Source: Pseudomonas folii (lineage in GTDB: Bacteria; Pseudomonadota; Gammaproteobacteria; Pseudomonadales; Pseudomonadaceae). From it: 32,375 bases of DNA. The notes beneath the pieces were generated by a model. It ran no database searches. It had not been told where the DNA came from and was given only the letters and a program-made list of their open reading frames with translations. The stretch is from the NCBI RefSeq assembly GCF_014357575.1, contig NZ_JACONW010000062.1:1-32375 (forward strand), read 5' to 3'. Both the position numbers and the translations under genes were made by a program. Positions 16,747-24,598 of this stretch are shown here, one piece after another. Numbering within the stretch: position 1 is the first letter of the stretch; every line of letters begins with the position of its first letter.

Positions 16747-17568
16747 ATGAGCGAGATGGCTGAAGAGGTGCAAAGGAACTTGATCAAGGCGATCGATAGA
16801 GACGCCTTGTTCTTGCCTACCCTTCCGGAAGTAGCATTAAAGATTCGCCTGGCTGCCGAAAATACCGAAATCAGCGTTGCCGAGCTGAGCCGGGTGATTG
16901 GTAGCGATACCGCACTTTCAGCACGCCTGATCAAAGTGGTGAACAGCCCTCTGTTGCGCCCGAACTTTGAAGTCAGTGACGTCAATACGGCGATTACCCG
17001 GCTTGGTGTCAACTACACCTGTAACCTGGCCATTGGGCTGGTGGTAGAACAAATGTTCCACGCCAAGTCCGAAGTGGTTGAACGCAAGTTGCGCGAAATC
17101 TGGAAGCAGAGCCTGCAAGTAGCAGGCATCAGCTATGCGCTGAGCTATCGTCGACCTTCACTCAAGCCAGACAAGGCAACGCTCGCCGGGTTGATCCATC
17201 TGATCGGCGTACTACCGATCCTGACTTACGCTGAAGATCACTTCGAACTGCTGGCTGACCCGGTCAGCCTCAACCATGTTATCGAGGCCATCCACCCGGT
17301 TATCGGCGAGCGGCTGCTGCGTTCGTGGGATTTCCCCGACATGCTGGCCTCCGTTCCCGGAAGCTTCCAGGACTTCACCCGAGTATCGCAATCAGCGGAT
17401 TACATCGATCTGGTGCAAATCGCCACCGTCCACATCTATCAGGGCACGAGCCATCCTTATAGTCAGATCGAGCTGAGCAGCCTTCCGGCGTTTCATCAGC
17501 TGGGGCTGGACACGAGCGGCGGAACTTTGGGTGCCGAAATGGATGAAGCGAAGATGATGCTTTACTAG
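16747..17568 (+). CDS. HDOD domain-containing protein
   Basis: HDOD domains are catalytically dead relatives of HD phosphohydrolases and act in bacterial signalling. This 273-residue protein is almost all one HDOD domain: LPTLPEVALKIRLAAENTEISVAELSRVIGSDTALSARLIKVVNSPL near the start, then ITRLGVNYTCNLAIGLVV, LAGLIHLIGVLPIL and a final helical segment. The start at 16747 is chosen because the family begins close to LFLPTLPEV. Upstream codons in frame read through the ygfZ end and look non-coding. No receiver or output domain is attached. Its partner is unknown. Confidence 0.88.
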   Translation: MSEMAEEVQRNLIKAIDRDALFLPTLPEVALKIRLAAENTEISVAELSRVIGSDTALSARLIKVVNSPLLRPNFEVSDVNTAITRLGVNYTCNLAIGLVVEQMFHAKSEVVERKLREIWKQSLQVAGISYALSYRRPSLKPDKATLAGLIHLIGVLPILTYAEDHFELLADPVSLNHVIEAIHPVIGERLLRSWDFPDMLASVPGSFQDFTRVSQSADYIDLVQIATVHIYQGTSHPYSQIELSSLPAFHQLGLDTSGGTLGAEMDEAKMMLY

Positions 17569-17938
17569 GAACGCGATACCGGAACAAGCACAGGCTTTGT
17601 AGGAGCTCACGAGCAACGCGAGGCAGCGATAGCGGTCTGCCTGACACACTGCTATCGCGGGCGTCGTAACCTCCGTGCGCTCTCATCAAACACCATGCAA
17701 GCCACTGGATTGAAATGCATTCTCTGTAGAGCTGCCGAAGGCTGCGAAGCATTTGTCCTGATACACCGCGATCGCAGCCTTCGGCAGCTCCTACAGGCCC
17801 TATGTTTGCCGCGAGACAGCGCGGTGCCATCAACACCGGGGCAACTCCTACAGAGAATGCCCCCAATTCAAAATTTTAGATTTTTAGGGAAGCAGCCGCG
17901 CGGTGCTTCAGTTGCAGGCTACTGAAAGTAAGTCGCAC
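17569..17938. repeat. REP-rich intergenic stretch with no gene
   Basis: These 370 bp hold a clear inverted repeat with 18-bp perfect arms (17730-17747 and 17772-17789, core GCTGCCGAAGGCTGCGA). A degenerate palindrome lies at about 17599-17681 (GCGATAGC pairing with GCTATCGC), and a single half element near 17843-17857. All carry the TGTAGGAG or CTCCTACA edge typical of Pseudomonas REP doublets. They lie between the convergent 3' ends of the HDOD gene and tctE. No coding sequence is supported. Confidence 0.8.
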
Positions 17939-19327
17939 CTACTGCGCCGCTATAAAACTCACCCGCACTTTAAGCCCACCTGCAGCGCCGTCATGAAGGC
18001 TGATCTGCGCCAGATGCGCGCGGCATATCTCGCCGACAATCGCCAACCCCAGACCTGATCCCTTTCCCTGCTGACGGCTGCGGTAGAAGCGCTCGAAGAC
18101 GCGGCTGCGCTCAGCTTCGGGAATGCCGGGACCATCATCCTCGACCTCAAGTACCCCCGGCGCGCTGACCCGCAGGATCACGTTGCCGCCCGAAGGCGTG
18201 TGCGCCAGCGCATTATCGATAAGATTGCTCAACAACTCGTTAAGCAGCGTCGGCTCGCCCCGCAACCAGACCGGCTCATCCGCCTCAAGGGCGAGGGAAA
18301 CACCATGAGCATGGGCCAGCGGTGCCATCGCCATGCCCAGTTCGCGCGCCAACTGGCTAAGGTCCAGGGTTTGCGCCCCACCCTCGGCAATCGCACGCGC
18401 ACCATTCTCGATGCGTGCCAGTGACAACAACTGATTGGCCAGATGAGTCAGGCGGTCAGTGCCCTGGGCCGCGGCTTCAAGCGTGGTACGCCAATGCGCA
18501 GGCTCGGGGTCACGCAGACCCAACTCGACCCGCGCTTTGAGTGCTGCTAAAGGTGTGCGCAGCTCATGGGCGGCATCAGCGATAAATTGCGCCTGTCGCT
18601 CGAACTGCTGACGCAGACGCTCGGTAAAATGGTTGAGTGCGTTAACCAATGGATGCAGCTCGTGCTGAACCTCGACCAAAGGCAAGGCGCGCAAATCATC
18701 GGGCTGACGTGATTCGACTTCGCTGCGCAAGCGTTCCAGCGGCCGCAGGGCAGCGCTGACCGTGAACCAAACAAGCAACAACGCACCGGCACCCAACATA
18801 CCCAGGCGCAACAACGTGTCGGCCATCAAGCTGCGCGCCATGCTGACACGAGCTTCTTCAGTCTCGGCAACGCGAATCTCGGCCATGCCGTTCATGTTTG
18901 GCTCGCTGACCGGCTTGAGCAGACTGACCACTCGCACTGATTGTCCCTGATAGCGAGCAGTGTAGAAGCTCGCCAACGCCGGGTAATCATCGGTGCGCAA
19001 CGTACCGGGAGGTGGAGGCGGCAGATTTTCGTAACCAGAAATCAGCTTACGGTTGATGTCATTGACCTGGTAATAGATGCGACCCGCGCTGTCATAGGCG
19101 AAGGTATCCAGAGCGATGTAGGGCACATCGGCACTCAGCGTCCCATCACGCTGTGAAACCCCGGCCGCAATGGTTCGCGCCGAAGCCAGCAAGGTTCGGT
19201 CATAGGCAATGTCAGCGGCTTCCCGACCGTTCCAGTAAGCGCTGAGTCCGCTGGCCAGCATCAGCACGGTGAGCAATACGCCCAGATTCCACAGTAGCCG
19301 CCAACGCAGACTGTTATGGCTGCTCAT
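17939..19327 (-). CDS. tctE: Sensor histidine kinase TctE
   Basis: TctE is the membrane kinase that senses extracytoplasmic tricarboxylates and phosphorylates TctD. The 462-residue protein starts at 19327 and has membrane helices near residues 12-30 and 173-193 around a periplasmic sensor domain. A HAMP-like linker follows, then the HisKA domain with H254 in DAAHELRTPL, and an ATPase domain with N-box ELLSNLIDNALAHTP (N372), DDGPGIP and GKGSGLGLAI. The start overlaps the tctD stop by 14 bp. It forms a two-gene operon with tctD, divergent from tctCBA, which supports the name. The ligand is inferred from context. Confidence 0.87.
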   Translation of the reverse strand: MSSHNSLRWRLLWNLGVLLTVLMLASGLSAYWNGREAADIAYDRTLLASARTIAAGVSQRDGTLSADVPYIALDTFAYDSAGRIYYQVNDINRKLISGYENLPPPPPGTLRTDDYPALASFYTARYQGQSVRVVSLLKPVSEPNMNGMAEIRVAETEEARVSMARSLMADTLLRLGMLGAGALLLVWFTVSAALRPLERLRSEVESRQPDDLRALPLVEVQHELHPLVNALNHFTERLRQQFERQAQFIADAAHELRTPLAALKARVELGLRDPEPAHWRTTLEAAAQGTDRLTHLANQLLSLARIENGARAIAEGGAQTLDLSQLARELGMAMAPLAHAHGVSLALEADEPVWLRGEPTLLNELLSNLIDNALAHTPSGGNVILRVSAPGVLEVEDDGPGIPEAERSRVFERFYRSRQQGKGSGLGLAIVGEICRAHLAQISLHDGAAGGLKVRVSFIAAQ

Positions 19328-19991
19328 CGCGGCTTTCCAGCAGATAGCCAAGGCCCCGGAAAGTCACGATCGCCACCGGATGGCCGTCGAGCTTTTTACG
19401 CAGCCGATGCACGTAGATTTCGATAGCGTCTGCGCTGGCTTCTTCATCCAGGCCAAACACCTGAGAAGCCACCTGCTCCTTGCTCATCACCCGTCCCGGC
19501 CGGGCAATCAGCGCTTCAAGCACTGCCTGCTCCCGAGACGTAAGGGTCAGCAATTCATCACCCAAGGTGAATCGGCGTGTATCCAGATCGTAGGCCAGCA
19601 CCCCGCAACGCTGTTGCCGTTCTCCACCCAACACGCTGCGGCGCAACAAGGCTTTGACCCGGGCTTCCAGCTCGGAAAGCTCAAACGGTTTGGCCAGATA
19701 ATCGTCGGCCCCGAGATTGAGGCCATGTACGCGGTCCTTCACTTCACTGCGCGCAGTCAGCATCAGGACGGGCAGGTTCTTGCCCCTCCCGCGCAGCCGC
19801 GCCAGTACTTCAAAGCCATCCATGCGCGGCAGGCCGACATCGAGAATCACCACAGCATATTCCTCGCTGCTCAACGCCAGATCAGCCGCCACACCATCGT
19901 GCAATACATCGACGGTCAACCCGGCCCCTTTGAGAGCCTGGGCAACGCTTTCGGCTAATTGCAGATGATCTTCGACGAGAAGAACACGCAT
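19314..19991 (-). CDS. tctD: OmpR-family response regulator TctD
   Basis: TctD is the DNA-binding regulator partnered with TctE. The 225-residue protein starts at MRVLLVEDH. It has a receiver domain with the phosphorylated aspartate D51 in VVILDVGLPRMDG and a conserved Lys in DDYLAKPF, then a winged-helix DNA-binding domain ending in EIYVHRLRKKL and FRGLGYLLE. Upstream frame extension has no family similarity. Six T(A/G)AA repeats at 11-bp spacing lie 70-130 bp upstream (20061-20122), which is the geometry OmpR-family regulators recognise. It likely controls tctCBA and perhaps itself. Confidence 0.9.
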   Translation of the reverse strand: MRVLLVEDHLQLAESVAQALKGAGLTVDVLHDGVAADLALSSEEYAVVILDVGLPRMDGFEVLARLRGRGKNLPVLMLTARSEVKDRVHGLNLGADDYLAKPFELSELEARVKALLRRSVLGGERQQRCGVLAYDLDTRRFTLGDELLTLTSREQAVLEALIARPGRVMSKEQVASQVFGLDEEASADAIEIYVHRLRKKLDGHPVAIVTFRGLGYLLESRDEQP

Positions 19992-20060
19992 CGACTTCTC
20001 CTGAGTGCGTGGCTTTTGTGGAGCCCGGAGTTTACAGGCGCGCCACGGGCTGTGAAGCAC

Positions 20061-20122
20061 TGAAACCACTCTAAACGCAATTTAAATGGTCATTGAAAGG
20101 TAGCTGAAAGGTTTATGAAAGT
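20061..20122. promoter_or_regulatory. Candidate TctD operator: six 11-bp phased repeats
   Basis: T(A/G)AA elements begin at exactly 20061, 20072, 20083, 20094, 20105 and 20116. The last three are near-identical (TGAAAGG, TGAAAGG, TGAAAGT). Direct repeats at one helical turn are the usual binding pattern of OmpR-family regulators, and the block lies between tctD and tctC. Confidence 0.65.
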
Positions 20123-20205
20123 TTCGCTGATTAACATCGGGCTGTTTGCGACAAGACGTGCCGTTTCAGCGGCCGTTAAAGAAAAGCACCATGATGTGCT
20201 TTCAC

Positions 20206-20219
20206 AATAAGAACAAGAA
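20206..20219 (+). promoter_or_regulatory. A-rich Hfq/Crc-like motif before a micro-ORF
   Basis: AATAAGAACAAGAA is an uninterrupted AAN repeat just ahead of a GGAG ribosome binding site at 20220-20224. AANAANAA motifs overlapping or next to ribosome binding sites are the targets of Hfq/Crc carbon catabolite repression in Pseudomonas. Confidence 0.55.
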
Positions 20220-20230
20220 TGGAGTCGACC

Positions 20231-20365
20231 ATGACACAGCCAATGTCCAGGGCTATCCCGCCCGCCTGTAATTCCCATCCCGACGCTTTCGCCTTGACCG
20301 GCCGCTGCACGCATTCCATTGCGGGCGCATTCTCGTTGCCTTTCGATATTCATTCACTGCGATGA
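20231..20365 (+). other. Possible 44-codon ORF or relic in the tctD-tctC gap
   Basis: An ATG at 20231 with GGAG 8 nt upstream opens a 44-codon frame closed by TGA at 20363-20365. The product (begins MTQPMSRAIPPACN) has no signal peptide and no recognised domain. In P. aeruginosa the porin gene opdH precedes tctC, and this leader has the look of a porin leader (A-rich motif plus GGAG). It may therefore be the remnant left after loss of a porin gene, or a leader peptide of the tctCBA mRNA. The translation is unproven. Confidence 0.35.
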
Positions 20366-20430
20366 CGCCGCTTACTGGCTCGCCCTGTTGTGGCCGCCTG
20401 TAAAACCGAATCGAACACCGTTGTACATCC

Positions 20431-20438
20431 AAAAACAA
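20431..20438 (+). promoter_or_regulatory. Hfq/Crc-like CA motif at the tctC ribosome binding site
   Basis: AAAAACAA, inside a longer A-rich stretch, lies 6 bp before the GGAG of tctC. It fits the AANAANAA pattern bound by Hfq with Crc, so translation of the transporter may be repressed while preferred carbon sources are present. Confidence 0.5.
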
Positions 20439-20455
20439 AAATCTGGAGACTGACC

Positions 20456-21439
20456 ATGACTTTATCCTTGCGTCGTTTCGCGCTGGCTGCTGGCTGCATG
20501 ATGCTCGCCACGCAACTGTTCGCGGCCGACGAACCCAAGCGCCCTGAATGTATCGCCCCGGCCTCGCCGGGTGGCGGATTCGACCTGACCTGCAAGCTGG
20601 TACAGAGCGCACTGATCAACGAGAAAATCCTTACCAAACCGATGCGCGTAACCTACATGCCCGGTGGGGTTGGCGCTGTGGCTTACAACGCGGTCGTTGC
20701 CCAGCGCCCCGCTGACGCGGGTACGCTGGTAGCCTGGTCAAGCGGTTCGTTGCTGAACCTGGCGCAAGGCAAGTTCGGACGTTTTGATGAAGGGGCTGTG
20801 CGCTGGCTGGCCGCAGTGGGAACCAGCTACGGTGCCATCGCCGTGAAGAGCGATTCGCCTTACAAAACCCTCGACGATCTGGTCAAGGCGCTCAAGGCCG
20901 ATCCAAGCAAAGTCGTGATCGGCTCCGGTGGCACCGTCGGCAGCCAGGACTGGATGCAAACCGCCCTGATCGCCAAGGCGGCCGGTATCAACCCGCGTGA
21001 CTTGCGATATGTCGCCCTCGAAGGCGGCGGTGAAATCGCCACCGCACTGCTCGGCGGCCACATTCAGGTGGGCAGTACCGACATTTCCGACTCCATGCCG
21101 CACATCCTCAGTGGTGACATGCGCCTGCTGGCCGTGTTCTCCGAGAAGCGTCTGGACGAGCCCGAAATGAAGAACATTCCGACCGCCAAAGAGCAAGGCT
21201 ACGACATCGTCTGGCCCGTTGTTCGTGGTTTCTACCTGGGGCCAAAAGTCACCGATGCAGAGTACGACTGGTGGAAAGCCGCGTTCGACAAACTGCTGGC
21301 TTCGGAGGAGTTCGCCAAGCTGCGTGACCAGCGTGAACTGTTCCCGTTCGCCATGACCGGTGCAGAGCTGGACACCTATGTGAAGAAGCAGGTTGCTGAC
21401 TACAAGACCCTGGCCAAGGAATTCGGCCTGATTCAGTGA
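20456..21439 (+). CDS. tctC: Tricarboxylate-binding periplasmic protein TctC
   Basis: TctC is the extracytoplasmic binding protein of the tripartite tricarboxylate transporter and captures citrate-like substrates for TctAB. The 327-residue protein has a Sec signal peptide (MTLSLRRFALAAGCMMLATQLFA) and the family features CIAPASPGGGFDLTCKLV near the mature N-terminus, YMPGGVGAVAYNAVV, and GGEIATALLGGHIQVGSTDIS. The start at 20456 has GGAG upstream. An in-frame upstream extension would bury the signal peptide. It is the first gene of tctC-tctB-tctA and is divergent from tctDE. The exact substrate (citrate, tricarballylate or another) cannot be told from sequence. Confidence 0.92.
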   Translation: MTLSLRRFALAAGCMMLATQLFAADEPKRPECIAPASPGGGFDLTCKLVQSALINEKILTKPMRVTYMPGGVGAVAYNAVVAQRPADAGTLVAWSSGSLLNLAQGKFGRFDEGAVRWLAAVGTSYGAIAVKSDSPYKTLDDLVKALKADPSKVVIGSGGTVGSQDWMQTALIAKAAGINPRDLRYVALEGGGEIATALLGGHIQVGSTDISDSMPHILSGDMRLLAVFSEKRLDEPEMKNIPTAKEQGYDIVWPVVRGFYLGPKVTDAEYDWWKAAFDKLLASEEFAKLRDQRELFPFAMTGAELDTYVKKQVADYKTLAKEFGLIQ

Positions 21440-21500
21440 TCAACTGACTGACTAGCGGTTGCAGCTGCCTGCGCGGCAGCGCAACCCGGGAGTTTTCACC

Positions 21501-21959
21501 ATGGTGATCCAACGTATTTTTGCCGCCGTACTGCTACTGGTCTGTGCCGGTCTGGCAGTCATGGCCTGGCCCTATCAGGCGCCGTTCTCCTACGAGCCGG
21601 TTGGCCCCCGGGCTTTTCCTCTGCTGATGCTCGGGTTGATGAGCCTGGCCTTGATCTACATGCTGTTCCGCCCGGCCCCCATCGTGCACACCGAAGAAGA
21701 GCCTGCACTGGATCGCGAAACCATCGTCAAGATCGTCGCGTGCGTGGTCTTGCTGCTGATTTTTGCCGGCACCTTCGAGCCATTGGGCTTCATCCTCAGC
21801 AGCATCCTGATCGGCATTCCCATGGCACGCCTGTATGGCGGCCACTGGGTGCCCAGCGTGATCGTGGTGATTCTGATGAGCGTCGGCCTTTACCTGCTGT
21901 TCGATAAAGCCATGGACGTTCCGTTGCCTCTGGGCCTGCTCAACGTTCTGGAGAACTAA
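21501..21959 (+). CDS. tctB: Tripartite tricarboxylate transporter small subunit TctB
   Basis: TctB is the small, poorly conserved membrane subunit that pairs with TctA. The 152-residue protein has about four transmembrane helices: residues 5-20, around 38-52 (FPLLMLGLMSLALIYMLF), 75-95, and 110-135. It contains the typical GPRAFPLLM segment after the first helix. The ATG at 21501 follows GGGAG. It lies 61 bp after tctC and 3 bp before tctA, as expected for the operon. Confidence 0.88.
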   Translation: MVIQRIFAAVLLLVCAGLAVMAWPYQAPFSYEPVGPRAFPLLMLGLMSLALIYMLFRPAPIVHTEEEPALDRETIVKIVACVVLLLIFAGTFEPLGFILSSILIGIPMARLYGGHWVPSVIVVILMSVGLYLLFDKAMDVPLPLGLLNVLEN

Positions 21960-21962
21960 TAA

Positions 21963-23477
21963 ATGGATACTTTCAGCTATCTGGGCCAGGGCTTCGGCGT
22001 TGCACTGACTCCATACAATCTCATTACCGCACTGTGCGGGACGCTGATCGGTACCGTGGTCGGGCTGCTGCCGGGCCTGGGGCCTATCAACGGCGTCGCG
22101 CTATTGATCCCGATTGCCTTTGCTCTGGGCCTGCCGCCGGAATCGGCGCTGATCCTGTTGGCAGCGGTGTATCTGGGCTGTGAATACGGCGGCCGGATCA
22201 GCTCGATCCTGCTGAACATTCCAGGCGAAGCATCGACCGTCATGACCACGCTCGACGGCTACCCAATGGCACGTCAGGGCCTGGCAGGCGTTGCCCTGTC
22301 GCTGTCGGCATGGAGTTCGTTCATTGGTGCCTTTATCGCCACCTGCGGCATGGTGCTGTTCGCTCCGATACTGGCGAAATGGGCGATTGCCTTCGGACCT
22401 GCGGAATATTTCGTGCTGATGGTATTTGCCATCGTCTGCCTTGGCGGTATGGCAGGTGATCGGCCCGTCAAAACCTTTATTGCAGCCCTGATTGGTCTGT
22501 TCCTGTCGGCCGTCGGGATCGATGCCAACAGCGGCGTGTACCGATTCACCGGTGACAACATCCACCTGACTGACGGTATCCAGTTCGTGGTGTTGGTACT
22601 GGGTCTGTTTTCCATCAGCGAAATCCTCTTGCTGCTGGAAAAAACCCATCGTGGTCAGGAAGCGGTGCAAGCCACCGGGCGCATGTTGTTCAACCTCAAG
22701 GAAGCGGGCGCGGTGTTCGTGGTTAACATCCGCTGCGGTTTGCTGGGCTTCATCATGGGCGTACTGCCGGGCGCCGGTGCGACACTGGCCAGCGCCGTGG
22801 CGTACATGACAGAGAAACGTATTGCCGGTGCCAGTGGCAAGTTCGGCCAGGGCGATATGCGCGGTCTGGCTGCGCCTGAAACCGCAATCGGTGCTTCGGC
22901 GTGCGGCGCTCTGGTGCCCATGCTGACACTCGGCGTTCCAGGTTCCGGCACCACAGCGGTGATGATCGGCGCCTTGTCGCTGTACAACATCACACCGGGG
23001 CCGATGCTGTTCCAACAGCAGCCGGATATCGTCTGGGGCCTGATCGCTTCGTTGTTCATCGCCAACGTCATGCTGGTGATCCTTAACATTCCGATGATCC
23101 GCATCTTCACCCGCATCCTCAATGTGCCGAACTGGGCACTGGTGCCCGTGATCGCAATCATCACCGGGATCGGCGTCTATGCCGTACACGCCACCACCTT
23201 CGATCTGTTCCTGATGGTCGGCATCGGCATCTTCGGTTACATCCTGCGCAAGCTGGATTTCCCGCTGTCGCCAATCCTGCTGGGCTTCATTCTGGGCGGT
23301 TTGATGGAGCAGAACCTGCGTCGCGCGTTGTCGATTTCCAACGGTGCGATGGAGATTCTCTGGTCCAGCCCGATCACCATGGGCGTCTGGGCGCTGACCA
23401 TCTTCATGTTGCTGTTCCCGGTCGTCCGTATCTGGCGCAAACGCTCTGCCCAACGCCGTGCAGCGACCAGTGTCTGA
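21963..23477 (+). CDS. tctA: Tripartite tricarboxylate transporter large subunit TctA
   Basis: TctA is the main translocation subunit, driving substrate uptake with the sodium or proton gradient. The 504-residue protein is very hydrophobic with about 11-12 membrane segments. It carries the two internally related family motifs, GLLPGLGPINGVALLIP near residues 34-50 and GVLPGAGATLASAVAYM in the second half. Other hallmarks are LAAVYLGCEYGGRISSILLN and TLGVPGSGTTAVMIGAL. The length is standard. Its stop codon overlaps the beginning of the AbrB-family gene. Confidence 0.96.
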   Translation: MDTFSYLGQGFGVALTPYNLITALCGTLIGTVVGLLPGLGPINGVALLIPIAFALGLPPESALILLAAVYLGCEYGGRISSILLNIPGEASTVMTTLDGYPMARQGLAGVALSLSAWSSFIGAFIATCGMVLFAPILAKWAIAFGPAEYFVLMVFAIVCLGGMAGDRPVKTFIAALIGLFLSAVGIDANSGVYRFTGDNIHLTDGIQFVVLVLGLFSISEILLLLEKTHRGQEAVQATGRMLFNLKEAGAVFVVNIRCGLLGFIMGVLPGAGATLASAVAYMTEKRIAGASGKFGQGDMRGLAAPETAIGASACGALVPMLTLGVPGSGTTAVMIGALSLYNITPGPMLFQQQPDIVWGLIASLFIANVMLVILNIPMIRIFTRILNVPNWALVPVIAIITGIGVYAVHATTFDLFLMVGIGIFGYILRKLDFPLSPILLGFILGGLMEQNLRRALSISNGAMEILWSSPITMGVWALTIFMLLFPVVRIWRKRSAQRRAATSV

Positions 23478-24504
23478 ACGACCGTTCAAAAGCTGGTGGG
23501 CAACACCGCTGGTCGGTCTGGCTGGCGGCTACCTCGCCAGCCAGGTCGGCTGGCCTCTTCCCTGGATGGTCGGCTCGCTGTTGGCGATCATCCTCGTTCG
23601 TTGCCTGACACCCTGGCAACTGGCCGAAATTCCCGGCGGCCGCAAATGCGGCCAATGGATTGTCGGCATCGGCATTGGCTTGCACTTCACCCCGGTCGTG
23701 ATCGAGCAAGTGATGGCACATTTCGGGCTGATTTTTCTCGCTGCACTGATCACCAGTCTTTCCAGTGTCGTCGGCGTGTGGCTCATGCTTCGTACCGGAG
23801 AAGACCGCGCAACGGCGTACTTCTCCAGCATGCCCGGTGGCTCGGGGGAAATGGTCAACCTCGGTTCGCGCAATGGCGCCATTCTCAGTAGCGTCGCCGC
23901 CGGGCAAAGCCTGCGGGTACTGATGGTGGTGCTTTGCATTCCGGCAATTTTCAAATACCTGATGGGCGAAGGCACGCCGATTGTCCATGCCGGAAGCGTC
24001 AACTGGCTATGGCTGGCAGTATTGTTCCCGCTGGGTGCCGCAGTGGCCTGGCTCTGGCAACGGCTGAAGCAGCCGAACCCCTGGTTATTCGGCCCGTTAC
24101 TGGTCAGTGCAGCCATCAGTGTCAGCTTCGACCTGCACATTGGTCTGCCAGACGGCAGCAGCCAGATCGGTCAGTGGTTGATCGGCAGCGGGCTGGGTTG
24201 CCACTTCAATCGTCAGTTCTTTCGCCGCGCACCGTCTTTTATAGCCAGGACACTGCTCGGCACCGCCCTGACCATGCTTATCGCCGCCCTCGCCGCTTTC
24301 GCCCTGAGCACCGCGACTCATCTCGATTTGCGCTCTTTGACCCTGGGAATGATGCCTGGTGGCATTGCAGAGATGAGCCTGACAGCCGAAGTCCTGCAGC
24401 TATCAGTACCTTTGGTGACTGCGATGCAGGTGATGAGATTGTTGTTTGTACTGTTTTTGGCCGAGCCGATTTTTCGGTATTGGAACAAACGACCCGGAGA
24501 TTAG
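23458..24504 (+). CDS. AbrB-family membrane transporter / regulator-like protein
   Basis: This protein of up to 348 residues matches the AbrB family (once called ammonia monooxygenase-like), with two repeats of a membrane domain and about 10 helices. Repeats are visible as PLPWMVGSLLAIIL... GQWIVGIGIGLHF and NPWLFGPLLVSAAI... GQWLIGSGLGCHFNRQF, each followed by MPGGSGEMVNL and MPGGIAEMSL. A GTG at 23458 or a second GTG at 23470 could be the start. Both overlap the tctA end (20 or 8 bp), so it is translationally coupled to the transporter. The role with tricarboxylates is unknown. It may export or recycle metabolites, or modulate transport. Confidence 0.85.
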   Translation: MQRPVSERPFKSWWATPLVGLAGGYLASQVGWPLPWMVGSLLAIILVRCLTPWQLAEIPGGRKCGQWIVGIGIGLHFTPVVIEQVMAHFGLIFLAALITSLSSVVGVWLMLRTGEDRATAYFSSMPGGSGEMVNLGSRNGAILSSVAAGQSLRVLMVVLCIPAIFKYLMGEGTPIVHAGSVNWLWLAVLFPLGAAVAWLWQRLKQPNPWLFGPLLVSAAISVSFDLHIGLPDGSSQIGQWLIGSGLGCHFNRQFFRRAPSFIARTLLGTALTMLIAALAAFALSTATHLDLRSLTLGMMPGGIAEMSLTAEVLQLSVPLVTAMQVMRLLFVLFLAEPIFRYWNKRPGD

Positions 24505-24511
24505 CGTTTTC

Positions 24512-24583
24512 TGTAGGAGCTGCCGAAGGCTGCGAAACGATTTCCATGTCACATCGCCTTCGCAGCCTTCGGCAGCTCGTACA
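24512..24583. repeat. REP doublet with 24-bp arms
   Basis: Arms at 24512-24535 and 24560-24583 are complementary apart from one base near the outer edge and share the core GCTGCCGAAGGCTGCGA with the element at 17730-17789. It lies between the convergent ends of the AbrB-family gene and ung and may act as a transcription barrier. Confidence 0.85.
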
Positions 24584-24598
24584 AAAGATGTGATCTCA

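Noticed and set aside
22101..23489. 462-codon open frame opposite tctA
   Set aside because: It is a reverse-strand shadow of tctA. The composition (many His, Asp, Gln) is typical of antisense frames in GC-rich genes.
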